A DNA stretch of 20,650 bases from Crenarchaeota archaeon SCGC AAA471-B05 (GTDB lineage: Archaea; Thermoproteota; Thermoprotei; Gearchaeales; Gearchaeaceae), in contig AQYM01000033.1 of assembly GCA_000380705.1 (NCBI GenBank), positions 1 through 20,650 of the forward strand, written 5' to 3'. The position numbers and the translations under genes are program-made. Of the stretch, positions 1 through 7,788 are shown piece after piece. Within the stretch, counting starts at the first letter, position 1; the number at the start of each line of letters is the position of its first letter. The notes under the pieces are model-generated. The model had not been told where the DNA came from. It did no database searches and saw only the letters and a list, made by a program, of their open reading frames with translations.

Positions 1-193
1 AAAGGTATAAAAATTACCTACATGTAGTAGTATTTGAAAATAAACTGGGTTTCTTCTTTAGTTTAAGTTCCGACTTCCTCTTTAAAAATAACGTTGAAAA
101 ATAAAGTAGGTTTGTAATGATTCAGAAAAATATTCGTTTTGATTTCCTGGCGAAAAGATTTTTTATTAAGCAAAATTCTCAGCCAAATATGTA
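1..193. other. Non-coding left edge downstream of the membrane-protein operon
   Basis: I see no supportable gene here. A minus-strand open frame crosses this stretch but begins inside the neighbouring membrane-protein gene and has no start signal or family resemblance. A perfect 10-bp palindrome, CTACATGTAG, lies at 18-27; on its own it is too short to interpret. Confidence 0.5.
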
Positions 194-829
194 TCAAATT
201 ATTTGCTGAAATAAAATAAATATGATTGTTTGAAATAACCAATATATAATTGAAGTTAGTAATAATTGCTTTATTATTTTGCTCTTTTCTTGAAAGATTA
301 ATGAAGCTATGAATGCGAATATTAAACATAAAATATAAAATAAAATAAGTTCAGTCAAATTGGGGGAAATTTGAAAAGTACTTTGCTTAGTAAAACTTGG
401 TCCATTTTTTAAAAAAACTGCTAACCAAGGAAATATTGAATAAGTAAACGCAAGCATAATATTTAAAATAGAAGTCTTGATATATGTATGTTCCAAGAAT
501 TGTTTTAATTGCAAGAATTCCTCGTTTATTTCATACAGGTAGTTAAATATCTTTAATGCTTTTTTCTTCTCTTTTTTAGGTAAATTTTCAATTCTTGAAT
601 AAAACTCTAGAATTTCTATCAATTCGGGGTATTGTTTTCCTATGATTTTAAACGATTTACTTACAGGTATTCCTTTGATCAAATTTTCGTATTCTTTTTT
701 TAATATCAAGCTATATTGCGACTTTTTTTTAATTAAAATATAAAATGACTTCTCAAACGATTCCAAGCCATATCTTACTATTAAATATTCTATCACGTTT
801 TTAAGTAAACGTACTACGTTTTTTACCAT
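194..829 (-). CDS. Small membrane protein resembling one half of a GspF/TadC-type secretion platform
   Basis: This 211-residue protein is last in a five-gene overlapping series. Residues 1-115 are mostly helical and charged. Hydrophobic segments follow at about 120-140, 158-178 and 187-209. That order, a soluble four-helix-like block and then membrane helices, recalls the T2SSF (GspF/TadC/FlaJ) domain, which forms the inner-membrane platform of type IV pili, archaella and type II secretion. The usual protein carries two such blocks in about 300-500 residues; here there is one. The start overlaps the end of the upstream gene by 7 nt, and that gene looks like the other half. The assignment rests on layout and on the adjacent secretion ATPase rather than a diagnostic motif, so an unrelated membrane protein remains possible. 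Confidence 0.55.
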   Translation of the reverse strand: MVKNVVRLLKNVIEYLIVRYGLESFEKSFYILIKKKSQYSLILKKEYENLIKGIPVSKSFKIIGKQYPELIEILEFYSRIENLPKKEKKKALKIFNYLYEINEEFLQLKQFLEHTYIKTSILNIMLAFTYSIFPWLAVFLKNGPSFTKQSTFQISPNLTELILFYILCLIFAFIASLIFQEKSKIIKQLLLTSIIYWLFQTIIFILFQQII

Positions 830-1323
830 TTTAAATATCTTTTTAAATCATTAATCTTTTTAAATAAAAACAAAATAATAGGTACAATTATTAATATTGT
901 AAAAAAGTAATTAATTCCATAAAAAATACTCCATAATATCAATATCAATGGTAGTATATAAATAATAGACATAAATATTATTAAATATAAATTAAATTGT
1001 TGAATATAATTATTAATATATCTTTTATTTTTTTCAATAATATTTAAAAGTTTTTTATAATCTATTTTTTTCTTAATTTCAAATTTTTCTAATAAAATTT
1101 TATAATCATAAAAATTATTTAACTCTGCTAATAATTTTAAGATTTTTAAAGTGTTTATACCTTTGCTTATTACTAAATTTTCTAAAGTCCAATAAAAATA
1201 AGGTATATCAGATAATTGTTTTATTAAATATTTTCTTAATGAGATTAATAAAAATATTTTTATTAAAAATAAATTAGATATATCAAAGTATATTAAACTA
1301 TTATATTTATTTAATAATTTCAT
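823..1323 (-). CDS. Small membrane protein, probable first half of a split GspF/TadC-type platform
   Basis: The 166-residue product has an N-terminal helical region (about 1-105) and two hydrophobic segments near 112-132 and 136-154, ending in a basic tail. It starts inside the last codons of the secretion ATPase gene (17-nt overlap) and its own end overlaps the next membrane-protein gene by 7 nt, which suggests translational coupling and a joint complex. In type IV pilus-like machines the ATPase is normally followed by a single GspF/TadC-family gene; two short genes here suggest a split version. The coding sequence is extraordinarily A/T-rich, with Ile, Lys, Asn, Leu, Phe and Tyr dominating, even compared with neighbours. 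No motif fixes the family, so the call is contextual. Confidence 0.5.
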   Translation of the reverse strand: MKLLNKYNSLIYFDISNLFLIKIFLLISLRKYLIKQLSDIPYFYWTLENLVISKGINTLKILKLLAELNNFYDYKILLEKFEIKKKIDYKKLLNIIEKNKRYINNYIQQFNLYLIIFMSIIYILPLILILWSIFYGINYFFTILIIVPIILFLFKKINDLKRYLKW

Positions 1324-3049
1324 TTGAAGTTTTCGTAATCTCTTTATAAATTTCTTGTATATCTTTTAATAGATCTTCAAATGTTATTTGTTCTTCGTTA
1401 ATTATTTTATTTATAAATAAAATTTCCTTAAGGGAATCCGTGTTATGCAATATATTATATTTCCCCTTCCTGTAGATAAGTTTCAATCTTGGCCAGTTTC
1501 CTTTTTCATTTAATCCATTTACTTCGTAAATTTCGTATAATGATCTAATAATTCTATTATTCTTCATTTCTTTTTTCATCCCTATTATAAAATTTATAGA
1601 AGTTACGCTACTAGGATGTATCTTGTATTGCAAGATCCATCTTTTTATTAATTCATGCGGCGAAGAAGAATGACATGTCATTAAACCTTTTAAACCTGCA
1701 TGGATTGCTTGAAACATTGCTAACGTGTGTTCTTTTGTCTGTATTTCTCCTAAAAAGATCCAATCAGGTGAACGGTGTAGCATTTTAATTATCTCAATCT
1801 TCTTTTGCGAATACTTATCTGAAACATCAATTGAGCGTGTTTTTATGAATAGTTTATATTTTAAATTATTAGCGGAATAAAGTTCATCTATATCTTCTAA
1901 ATATATTTTTCTCCAATTATTTTCTAAGAACTGGGAAAGTGCATGGGCCAACGTGGTTTTTCCGCTGTTAGGTTCGCCACAAATAACCATTATAGCTCGT
2001 TTTTTTAAACAAAAGATAAGAAATGCTGCTATATCGCTGGTTATACTTCCCATTTTTATTAGATCATTTAAAGAAAACATAGTTCTTCTAAATTTTCTAA
2101 TATCTATTGAAGTATTTTCCGTTACTGGATATGAATCGATGGCTATTCTTAACTTTACATTTTCATCCTGTAAGCTTATTTTTATTGAAGGATTAGAAGG
2201 AGTAATTTCTTCTCCAGTGACTATACTTAAGAAAGTTTTAAATTTTTCCACGTCTATTGAAGTCAAGTAGATATTAGTAGTACATCTTCCATATTTTTCA
2301 TGATCAATATAAATCCAATCGTTCTCTTTATCTAAATAAATTTCTTGAATATTTTCATCTAGCATTGCTACAATGAATCTTAACAGATTGTTACTAAACA
2401 AGGACATTCTAGTCAATAGATCAAATTTGGTTTTAGGAAAGCTTTTTCTATCTGTTATTTTAACATAATAGATGGTTTCTGAGCTTTGATTTTCAAGAAT
2501 CTTTATTATAAAACCAGGTTTGCTGATTATTTCTTTAGGTTTGAATGAAAGAATAAGATTTTCATTAAGAGTTATGTCAGGTTCAAAAATTCTACTGTAA
2601 ATTTCTTTTTCTTCATATTCCATTTCATACAATAAGCATATTTCTTCAAAAAAATTTAATTTTGATTTTTTAATAATTTTTTTAAGTATTTTTTCCTTTA
2701 AAATTGGGTATATTTCTAAAATTTTTACTGGATTATAAAAAAAATTCTCGTAGATATTATTCTCTATTTTATATTTTTTTTGTAATATTATTTTTCTAAA
2801 AAAATTATTATAATAATAAAAATTATTTAAAAATTGTTTAAAAATATTTTTATTATATAATTTTGTTACTTTTAAATTTGTAAAAACGATATTAAGATTA
2901 TAATTCTTCAATTTTTGTCTTAAGATTGTTTCATACAAGCGATATCTACATCCCTCTTTTTCTTCTAGGCCAAATTCTTCGTACGGACAAATAAAATTAA
3001 TAGAATCATTTTTAATTAAAATCTTACAACCGTTACAGCTTTTTTTCAT
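1307..3049 (-). CDS. Type II/IV secretion system ATPase (GspE/TadA/ArlI superfamily)
   Basis: This 580-residue protein should hydrolyse ATP as a cytoplasmic hexamer that drives assembly of a pilus-like filament or secretion machine. The C-terminal motor is clear: Walker A GEPNSGKTT at 358-366, Walker B-like DWIFLGEI at 429-436 with the expected Glu, and the following His-containing GLMTCHSS at 455-462. The N-terminal domain is less conserved. The first 35 residues carry four cysteines (C5, C8, C21, C34) in a CxxC...C...C arrangement that could bind a metal. Residues 60-150 are very rich in Asn, Lys, Ile, Phe and Tyr and very AT-rich in DNA. The start overlaps the upstream coiled-coil gene by 17 nt. 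It is near UpsE and TadA in class, but no pilin gene lies beside it, so the exact machine is unknown. Confidence 0.9.
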   Translation of the reverse strand: MKKSCNGCKILIKNDSINFICPYEEFGLEEKEGCRYRLYETILRQKLKNYNLNIVFTNLKVTKLYNKNIFKQFLNNFYYYNNFFRKIILQKKYKIENNIYENFFYNPVKILEIYPILKEKILKKIIKKSKLNFFEEICLLYEMEYEEKEIYSRIFEPDITLNENLILSFKPKEIISKPGFIIKILENQSSETIYYVKITDRKSFPKTKFDLLTRMSLFSNNLLRFIVAMLDENIQEIYLDKENDWIYIDHEKYGRCTTNIYLTSIDVEKFKTFLSIVTGEEITPSNPSIKISLQDENVKLRIAIDSYPVTENTSIDIRKFRRTMFSLNDLIKMGSITSDIAAFLIFCLKKRAIMVICGEPNSGKTTLAHALSQFLENNWRKIYLEDIDELYSANNLKYKLFIKTRSIDVSDKYSQKKIEIIKMLHRSPDWIFLGEIQTKEHTLAMFQAIHAGLKGLMTCHSSSPHELIKRWILQYKIHPSSVTSINFIIGMKKEMKNNRIIRSLYEIYEVNGLNEKGNWPRLKLIYRKGKYNILHNTDSLKEILFINKIINEEQITFEDLLKDIQEIYKEITKTSNEIIK

Positions 3050-3401
3050 TTGCTTTTTTCATTAGTATAGGAAGATTTTCTTCCAACAGTTTAAGAATAT
3101 TATGAACCTTATTTTCTAATTCAATTAGTCTTTTTTCTAAGCTTTCTTCTTTAGATTTATGACTTTCAAATAAAGTTTTCAAATTATTAACGTCAAAGCT
3201 TATGCTGATAACTTCTCTTTCTAAGTAGGCCAACATTTCTTTCTCTTCAGTATCCTGAATATTTCTTTCCTTTGGTAAAAGTTTTGTAATCTTTTCTTCT
3301 TCTACACCTATAAATCTAAGAATATCTTCAATATCTTTATTACTAATCTTTTTCTTTACTAAAAAATTGACAAAATTCGGTAAATCTATTTTATATGGCA
3401 T
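3033..3401 (-). CDS. Uncharacterised coiled-coil protein between TFB and the secretion ATPase
   Basis: I do not recognise this 122-residue protein. Its first 45 residues look like a small helical domain. Residues about 50-110 have heptad-like spacing of Leu, Ile and Val among Glu and Lys, consistent with a coiled coil and oligomerisation. The tail is basic, and there is no signal peptide or membrane segment. Its start overlaps the TFB gene by 11 nt and its end overlaps the ATPase gene by 17 nt, so it is very probably translated from the same message. The position suggests an adaptor linking the transcription factor or the motor to another component, but that is inference from context only. 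Confidence 0.7.
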   Translation of the reverse strand: MPYKIDLPNFVNFLVKKKISNKDIEDILRFIGVEEEKITKLLPKERNIQDTEEKEMLAYLEREVISISFDVNNLKTLFESHKSKEESLEKRLIELENKVHNILKLLEENLPILMKKANEKKL

Positions 3402-4365
3402 TTTTTAATTTTTCATATAAATAAATAGCATTATCCCTTATTGAAAAACGTTTTAAATTACATACATTAGCAATATCTTGGAGTGATAATGGCGGTCTTA
3501 CTTTCATTTCCTTACTAACTTTTTTATTAGCTAAGTAAATTAATGCAGCAGCTATAATATAGGGATTTCTCCCCTGTATTTCTTGAGTATTTATTCTATT
3601 GAGTAAGTTTAATGCTTCTTTTTTTACCAAAGAAATAAAAAATACACTATTCGATTCTATCTTTCGCATTTTCAATTTATTAGAAGTTATTTCAGAATTT
3701 GCTAGTAGTGTGGTATATCTTTCTATATATAATTTTATTAATTTTTCAAATCCAATGAAGTTATTAAGGACATTTTTATTGATAAGAAATGCGCACCAAC
3801 CTATTTTACTTTTAGATACTCTATGGCCGTATTTTTCGAACATTTTAGTAATTTCTGTTAAATTTACAACTTTATTAGTTGCTTCAAACCTTAAAATCAA
3901 AAAAAGACACGCAGCAAATATGGTTGTGTAAGTAAATTTTAAATTATTAAAATTTTTTAATGTTTTTATTGCTTTAGAAAACAGTATAGCTGTATCTGCA
4001 ATATGTTTTTTGCTTAAATTAAGTTCAGAAGAAATTTTATTTAAAGTGTTCAAAAGTCTCGAATTAAGAATAGATGAGGCTTCATATATCTTCATTTTAT
4101 CATCTATCCGTTTTAACATGTTAAATTTTACTTGTTCTTTTGGTACTAATGGCTTGTTCAAAACATCTAAAAATAAGCCTGAAGAAGAACGGGTTATTTT
4201 ACTACCCAAAGGTAATGTAGGAAATATTTTTTCCAGACTTTCCCCATTCTCCGTTGTCATTAGAATTTCGGAAGAGTAAACTAATCCACAATTTGGACAC
4301 ACTAGATTATTTTCTTTAGTTCTTATTAACCTTACGTTGCATTTATCACACAAGTCGTTTTTCAT
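3391..4365 (-). CDS. tfb: Divergent transcription factor B (TFB) paralogue
   Basis: TFB binds TBP-TATA and BRE DNA and recruits RNA polymerase. This 324-residue protein has an N-terminal zinc ribbon (C6, C9, C23, C26), a linker where the B-reader lies, and two cyclin-like repeats at about 95-200 and 220-324. The last repeat ends in a recognisable helix-turn-helix around PPLSLQDIANVCNLKRFSIR. The linker lacks an obvious canonical B-reader sequence and the cyclin folds are strongly diverged, so I read it as an alternative TFB (TFB2-like at best) rather than the main one. I chose ATG 4365 over the TTG three bases earlier because a TATA box is centred about 24 nt upstream, fitting a leaderless mRNA. 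It heads an overlapping operon with a secretion ATPase. Confidence 0.85.
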   Translation of the reverse strand: MKNDLCDKCNVRLIRTKENNLVCPNCGLVYSSEILMTTENGESLEKIFPTLPLGSKITRSSSGLFLDVLNKPLVPKEQVKFNMLKRIDDKMKIYEASSILNSRLLNTLNKISSELNLSKKHIADTAILFSKAIKTLKNFNNLKFTYTTIFAACLFLILRFEATNKVVNLTEITKMFEKYGHRVSKSKIGWCAFLINKNVLNNFIGFEKLIKLYIERYTTLLANSEITSNKLKMRKIESNSVFFISLVKKEALNLLNRINTQEIQGRNPYIIAAALIYLANKKVSKEMKVRPPLSLQDIANVCNLKRFSIRDNAIYLYEKLKNAI

Positions 4366-4384
4366 CAATAATTTTCTGCATTTA

Positions 4385-4393
4385 GTTTATAAG
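4385..4393 (-). promoter_or_regulatory. TATA box of the TFB-secretion operon
   Basis: CTTATAAAC on the minus strand is centred about 24 nt before ATG 4365, the usual distance for a leaderless archaeal transcript. It seems to be the only good promoter for the five overlapping minus-strand genes. Confidence 0.55.
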
Positions 4394-4447
4394 ATATTAG
4401 GGTAACACTTGTATATTACAAACTAAGTTTTGTATTTTCTAGTTTAA

Positions 4448-4460
4448 TTTTTATATATAG
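4448..4460 (+). promoter_or_regulatory. TATA box of the SmAP3-tgtA operon
   Basis: TTTTTATATATAG is the strongest TATA-like sequence upstream of SmAP3. It predicts initiation near 4478-4480 and so a leader of about 45 nt before the GTG start. An AGGATGA sequence lies 11 nt upstream of the GTG but is only a partial Shine-Dalgarno match. Confidence 0.5.
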
Positions 4461-4522
4461 AGAGATGCCCGAAAGTGAAATTTTAATTAACTTTATTAAT
4501 CTATAAGGATGAATAAAATAAC

Positions 4523-4942
4523 GTGAGTCTTCCTATTAAAACCAAATTTTCCTCTGAAATTCAAAGTATAATTGATAAAGAAGCGGAGATTATAACAACA
4601 CAAGGTAAAAAATATATCGGTAAAATCATTGTAATCGATCCTGAAAATTTTAATATAATATTAAGTGAAGCAAAAGATGAAGCTGGTAATGTATTCCCAA
4701 TTGTTATATTACACGGTGTAATAGTTGCTGAAATAAAGCTATTAAGCAAATATATTGATTTGAAAAGTTTGGTAGATAAATTAGAAAAGTTTTTCCCTAG
4801 GCTTGTTTCCTATGATGAAGTTTCCAAAGTTATAACAATTGCAGATAAGGTTAGGATTTTACCAAATGGAACAGTAGAAGGGACAGGGGCTATTGCTGAG
4901 AAAGTAAGAGCAATTTGCAACGAATTTTTTAGATCTTCTTAA
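4523..4942 (+). CDS. Sm-like archaeal protein with C-terminal extension (SmAP3 type)
   Basis: Sm-like proteins form rings that bind U-rich single-stranded RNA. In this 139-residue protein, residues 15-75 make an Sm fold: an Sm1-like stretch with DPENFNIIL near 44-52 and an Sm2-like ILHGVIVAEI near 69-78. Residues 80-139 form a second domain absent from ordinary 70-80-residue SmAPs, the architecture known for crenarchaeal SmAP3. The start is GTG; no ATG is available in frame upstream, and the Sm fold begins soon after. tgtA follows 3 nt downstream, so the two are almost surely co-transcribed, placing this RNA-binding protein with a tRNA-modifying enzyme. The specific RNA ligand of SmAP3 is not evident from the sequence. 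Confidence 0.8.
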   Translation: MSLPIKTKFSSEIQSIIDKEAEIITTQGKKYIGKIIVIDPENFNIILSEAKDEAGNVFPIVILHGVIVAEIKLLSKYIDLKSLVDKLEKFFPRLVSYDEVSKVITIADKVRILPNGTVEGTGAIAEKVRAICNEFFRSS

Positions 4943-4945
4943 CAT

Positions 4946-6550
4946 ATGAGTTTTGAAATAATAGATAAATCGTTAGCAGCCCGAATAGGTAGAATATATA
5001 CTGCTAAAGGTTTTCTAGAAACACCAGCTTTGCTACCTGTCATAAACGTTAATTTTAATCCAGAATTAATTGATTGGTTAAAAAAACTAGGCTATAGAGG
5101 TATTATAACAAACGCTTACTTGTTATGGAAAAAAACAGGGGGTAAAATTTTTGACATTCATGAATATTTATCTTTTCCTTATCCAGTAATGACAGATTCA
5201 GGAGGATATCAAGTTTTAAAATACGGCAGTGTAGATTTCTCTCCTAAACAATCCTTGCTTTATCAAATGAAAATAAAAAGTGATATATGTGTTATATTAG
5301 ATTTACCTACAGGTTTAACTAAAGATAAAGAATTGGCAAAAAGGAGTGTTACGATAACTTTAAAAAGAGCTAAAATGGCTAAGAAATATATAAAAGAATC
5401 TAGCTCATTATTTGTGGCACCTATACAAGGAGGAATACATTATGATTTACTGAGACACTGTGCAAAAAGATTAAAGGAGCTCGATTATGATATTTATGCG
5501 ATCGGTAGTCCTACAGGTTTGATGGAAACGTATAATTACGAATCTGTTCTTAAAATGATTTTGTTCTCAAAAATAATTATAGGTCCTTCCAAACCTATGC
5601 ATTTATTTGGAGCAGGCCATCCTATGTTTTTCCCATTTATAGTCGCAATGGGTATAGATACCTTTGATTCGGCAGCTTATGATTTATATGCCAAAGATGA
5701 TAGGTATATCACAAGGACTAGAACTTTCAGAATCCAGGAACTTTCTGAATTACCGTGTGTATGTGAAATTTGTAGGAGATTCTCTGTAAAGGAGTTGTTG
5801 GAAATGGATAAAAAAGAAAGAGAAAAAATGTTAGCAAAGCATAATTTATATGTATCATTAGAAGAAATAAAGACTATAAGAACTTTCATTAGAGAATTTT
5901 CGTTATGGAATTATTTAGAAGAAAAAGCAAGATCGCATCCTTCATTATATCGGGCTTTATTATTCTTAAAGAAGCATGTAAAATATTTAGAAAAATATAA
6001 CCCTCTTACGAAAGCTAATTTAAGGGGAATTTTTTTATTCGATTCCCTTTCTGCTTTGAGACCAGAAATAATAACATATTATGAAATGTTTATTAATAAT
6101 TTCAAATTCCATGAAAACTCTATTTTAATCATGTTACCTTTTTTACGGCATAAACCGTTTATAAGGTCAAAGGTTTCTAAATTTTTAACATCTAAACTAA
6201 GTGAATTAGATATCAACATTAAAAATACAATAGATTTGGTATACGTCGGTTTTCCATTTATATTGGTTCCTTATGAATTATCTGAAACGTATCCTTTAGC
6301 ACAATGGGAAGGATTTATAGGTTCATTAAGATTCAAAAATGTATTAAATAGGATGTTAGAAAAAATACAAAATACCTCAATTAGTAAAGCCGTTTTAATT
6401 ACTACTCCTAATTATAAGACATTATTTAATAAAATTGAGGAAATTTTAGCCAAGAACAAAGTTCCCACCTTGAAAATAAGCCTGTCTTCATTAAATCTTA
6501 ATATTATAACTCAAAATATTTCTAAAATATTAGATTTTATAACTAAGTAA
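4946..6550 (+). CDS. tgtA: Archaeosine tRNA-guanine transglycosylase (TgtA)
   Basis: TgtA exchanges guanine-15 in the tRNA D-loop for preQ0, the first tRNA-level step to archaeosine. The catalytic barrel is at residues 1-310: DSGGYQ at 84-89 with the conserved Asp, the QGG substrate motif at 161-163, GIDTFDSAAY at 236-245 containing the nucleophile region, and zinc ligands C271, C273, C276 and H299. Residues about 345-534 match the extra C-terminal region of archaeal TgtA, including the typical ELSETYPLAQWE. At 534 residues it is shorter than the roughly 580-residue euryarchaeal enzymes and seems to lack the terminal PUA domain. It is coupled to SmAP3 upstream and converges on the PAC2 gene with 4 bp between the stops. 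Confidence 0.95.
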   Translation: MSFEIIDKSLAARIGRIYTAKGFLETPALLPVINVNFNPELIDWLKKLGYRGIITNAYLLWKKTGGKIFDIHEYLSFPYPVMTDSGGYQVLKYGSVDFSPKQSLLYQMKIKSDICVILDLPTGLTKDKELAKRSVTITLKRAKMAKKYIKESSSLFVAPIQGGIHYDLLRHCAKRLKELDYDIYAIGSPTGLMETYNYESVLKMILFSKIIIGPSKPMHLFGAGHPMFFPFIVAMGIDTFDSAAYDLYAKDDRYITRTRTFRIQELSELPCVCEICRRFSVKELLEMDKKEREKMLAKHNLYVSLEEIKTIRTFIREFSLWNYLEEKARSHPSLYRALLFLKKHVKYLEKYNPLTKANLRGIFLFDSLSALRPEIITYYEMFINNFKFHENSILIMLPFLRHKPFIRSKVSKFLTSKLSELDINIKNTIDLVYVGFPFILVPYELSETYPLAQWEGFIGSLRFKNVLNRMLEKIQNTSISKAVLITTPNYKTLFNKIEEILAKNKVPTLKISLSSLNLNIITQNISKILDFITK

Positions 6551-6554
6551 TTTA

Positions 6555-7277
6555 TTACATATAGAATATTTTGCTTTCGGGCTTAGATTGTCTTGTTTTT
6601 TCAAGTTGTTCCATTAGTAGCATTTCTTCCTTTCTTTCTTTAATTATATCTTTTTCTATTCTAGAAAGGTCTATTGTGGAATCAAATTTTTCTTTTAAAA
6701 TTTTTAATGCTACAAGTGCAGCTTTCAAATCATATTCATAAACTCTTGCATATGGTAATATACATAAAGCGGGGAATTTGTGAATCTCAAAAATGCTTAA
6801 TAATAAAGCTAATGGTCCTATTATTGATAATTTTTCTTCTAATGAAGGAGCAAATTTCTCGTATTTCTCAGCATAGGCACTAGTATAAGCTATTCTAATT
6901 TCACCACCGTCTTTAACTCTTTCTGCCAATCCTCCGAATAAAATGCTCATCTTGAATTTTTTTTCCAAGACCCATTCTGCTATTTTTATAGTATACTTAT
7001 GCATCAATTTAATATCCGGCATAGCTTCATTAAGCAGTATAATAAAATTATTATACTGGTAAATTTCAAAAGGTAAACCTATTCTATCTCCTTCCATTCT
7101 TATCATCATAGGCATTCTTGGCATTGTTATATATCCTAGATATTGTGAATTTTTCTGTAATGTTAAATATTTAGAAACCAAATATCCAACCCCTCCTACT
7201 CCATGGAATCCTGTTATAAATATCTTTTCTTTAAAATCCATATCTTCAAAAATTCTAATTTCGCTCTTTAATTTCAT
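6555..7277 (-). CDS. PAC2-family proteasome assembly chaperone/activator-like protein with C-terminal HbYX
   Basis: The 240-residue protein belongs to the PAC2 family, whose archaeal members include the proteasome assembly chaperones PbaA and PbaB. The glycine-rich FHGVGGVGYLVSKYL near residues 24-38 and the later LFGGLAERV and IGPLALLL segments are characteristic. The C-terminal 50 residues are helical and charged and finish in Ile-Phe-Tyr-Met. Phe-Tyr-Met fits the hydrophobic-Tyr-any (HbYX) rule by which proteasome activators dock into pockets of the alpha ring, as known for PbaB. Docking here is therefore a motif-based prediction. Two proteasome beta genes lie elsewhere in the window, but no alpha subunit or AAA unfoldase. 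Family confidence is high; activator versus chaperone role is open. Confidence 0.85.
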   Translation of the reverse strand: MKLKSEIRIFEDMDFKEKIFITGFHGVGGVGYLVSKYLTLQKNSQYLGYITMPRMPMMIRMEGDRIGLPFEIYQYNNFIILLNEAMPDIKLMHKYTIKIAEWVLEKKFKMSILFGGLAERVKDGGEIRIAYTSAYAEKYEKFAPSLEEKLSIIGPLALLLSIFEIHKFPALCILPYARVYEYDLKAALVALKILKEKFDSTIDLSRIEKDIIKERKEEMLLMEQLEKTRQSKPESKIFYM

Positions 7278-7788
7278 TTTCGTCGATATTTTCTTATTTT
7301 CTTCAAATATTTATTTATTTTCATTATAAAACTTAAGGTTATTACTATAACTTGAAGTAGTATTTGTAATATAGTATAAAGATCGGTCTTTCGTAAAAAG
7401 ATATTGAATTAAAATGAATATTTATCAAATATATAATATTAGCTGGTTCCATTGATATATCCTACATGAGGAATGTATATATGAATCTATGAATGGATAC
7501 TTGTCATTGGTCTGGAAATTGCAAGAAGCCCTTATACTTTAAGTCAAAGCAGTCCACATGAGAAAAAATAGAATGCATGTAGTGATATCTCTCTCATAAA
7601 AACTTGGCTAATAAGTATTTAGTTTCGTATCTCAGCTCTAAAAATATATAGTTACCTATTTATCATAATTATTAAATAAAGGGTAAGTATTTTAAACAAG
7701 CGATTTTAGATTTTCATAATTATAGATATTTAGACTTTAAAATGTAGATTTTTTATTTAAGTAATTTAATTTTAAAGATTAAGTAATA
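7278..7788. other. 511-bp intergenic stretch with no convincing gene; possible tnpB scar
   Basis: Only very short open frames occur on either strand. The stretch 7490-7560 is less A/T-biased than its surroundings. In one plus-strand frame it reads LEIARSP (7512-7532), resembling the interrupted LEI-stop-RSP reading at 11524-11540 on the minus strand. I suspect a decayed fragment of an IS200/IS605-type tnpB 3' end. T-rich candidates for the aCPSF2 promoter lie at 7748-7775; none is clearly best. Confidence 0.3.

Noticed and set aside
18..27. CTACATGTAG palindrome as a regulator site
   Set aside because: Ten bases alone without a nearby promoter or second copy is not enough evidence.
63..329. 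88-codon minus-strand open frame at the left edge
   Set aside because: It starts inside the better-supported membrane-protein gene, has no start signal and no recognisable sequence; it looks like a chance frame in A/T-rich DNA.
4465..4506. 13-codon upstream ORF before SmAP3 (MPESEILINFINL)
   Set aside because: The predicted transcription start from the TATA box falls downstream of its ATG, so the mRNA would not contain it.
7278..7788. Box C/D guide RNA in the intergenic gaps (also examined at 11273-11643 and 14211-14522)
   Set aside because: Isolated CTGA and TGA-rich words occur, but no ordered C, D', C', D set with proper spacing was found by eye.
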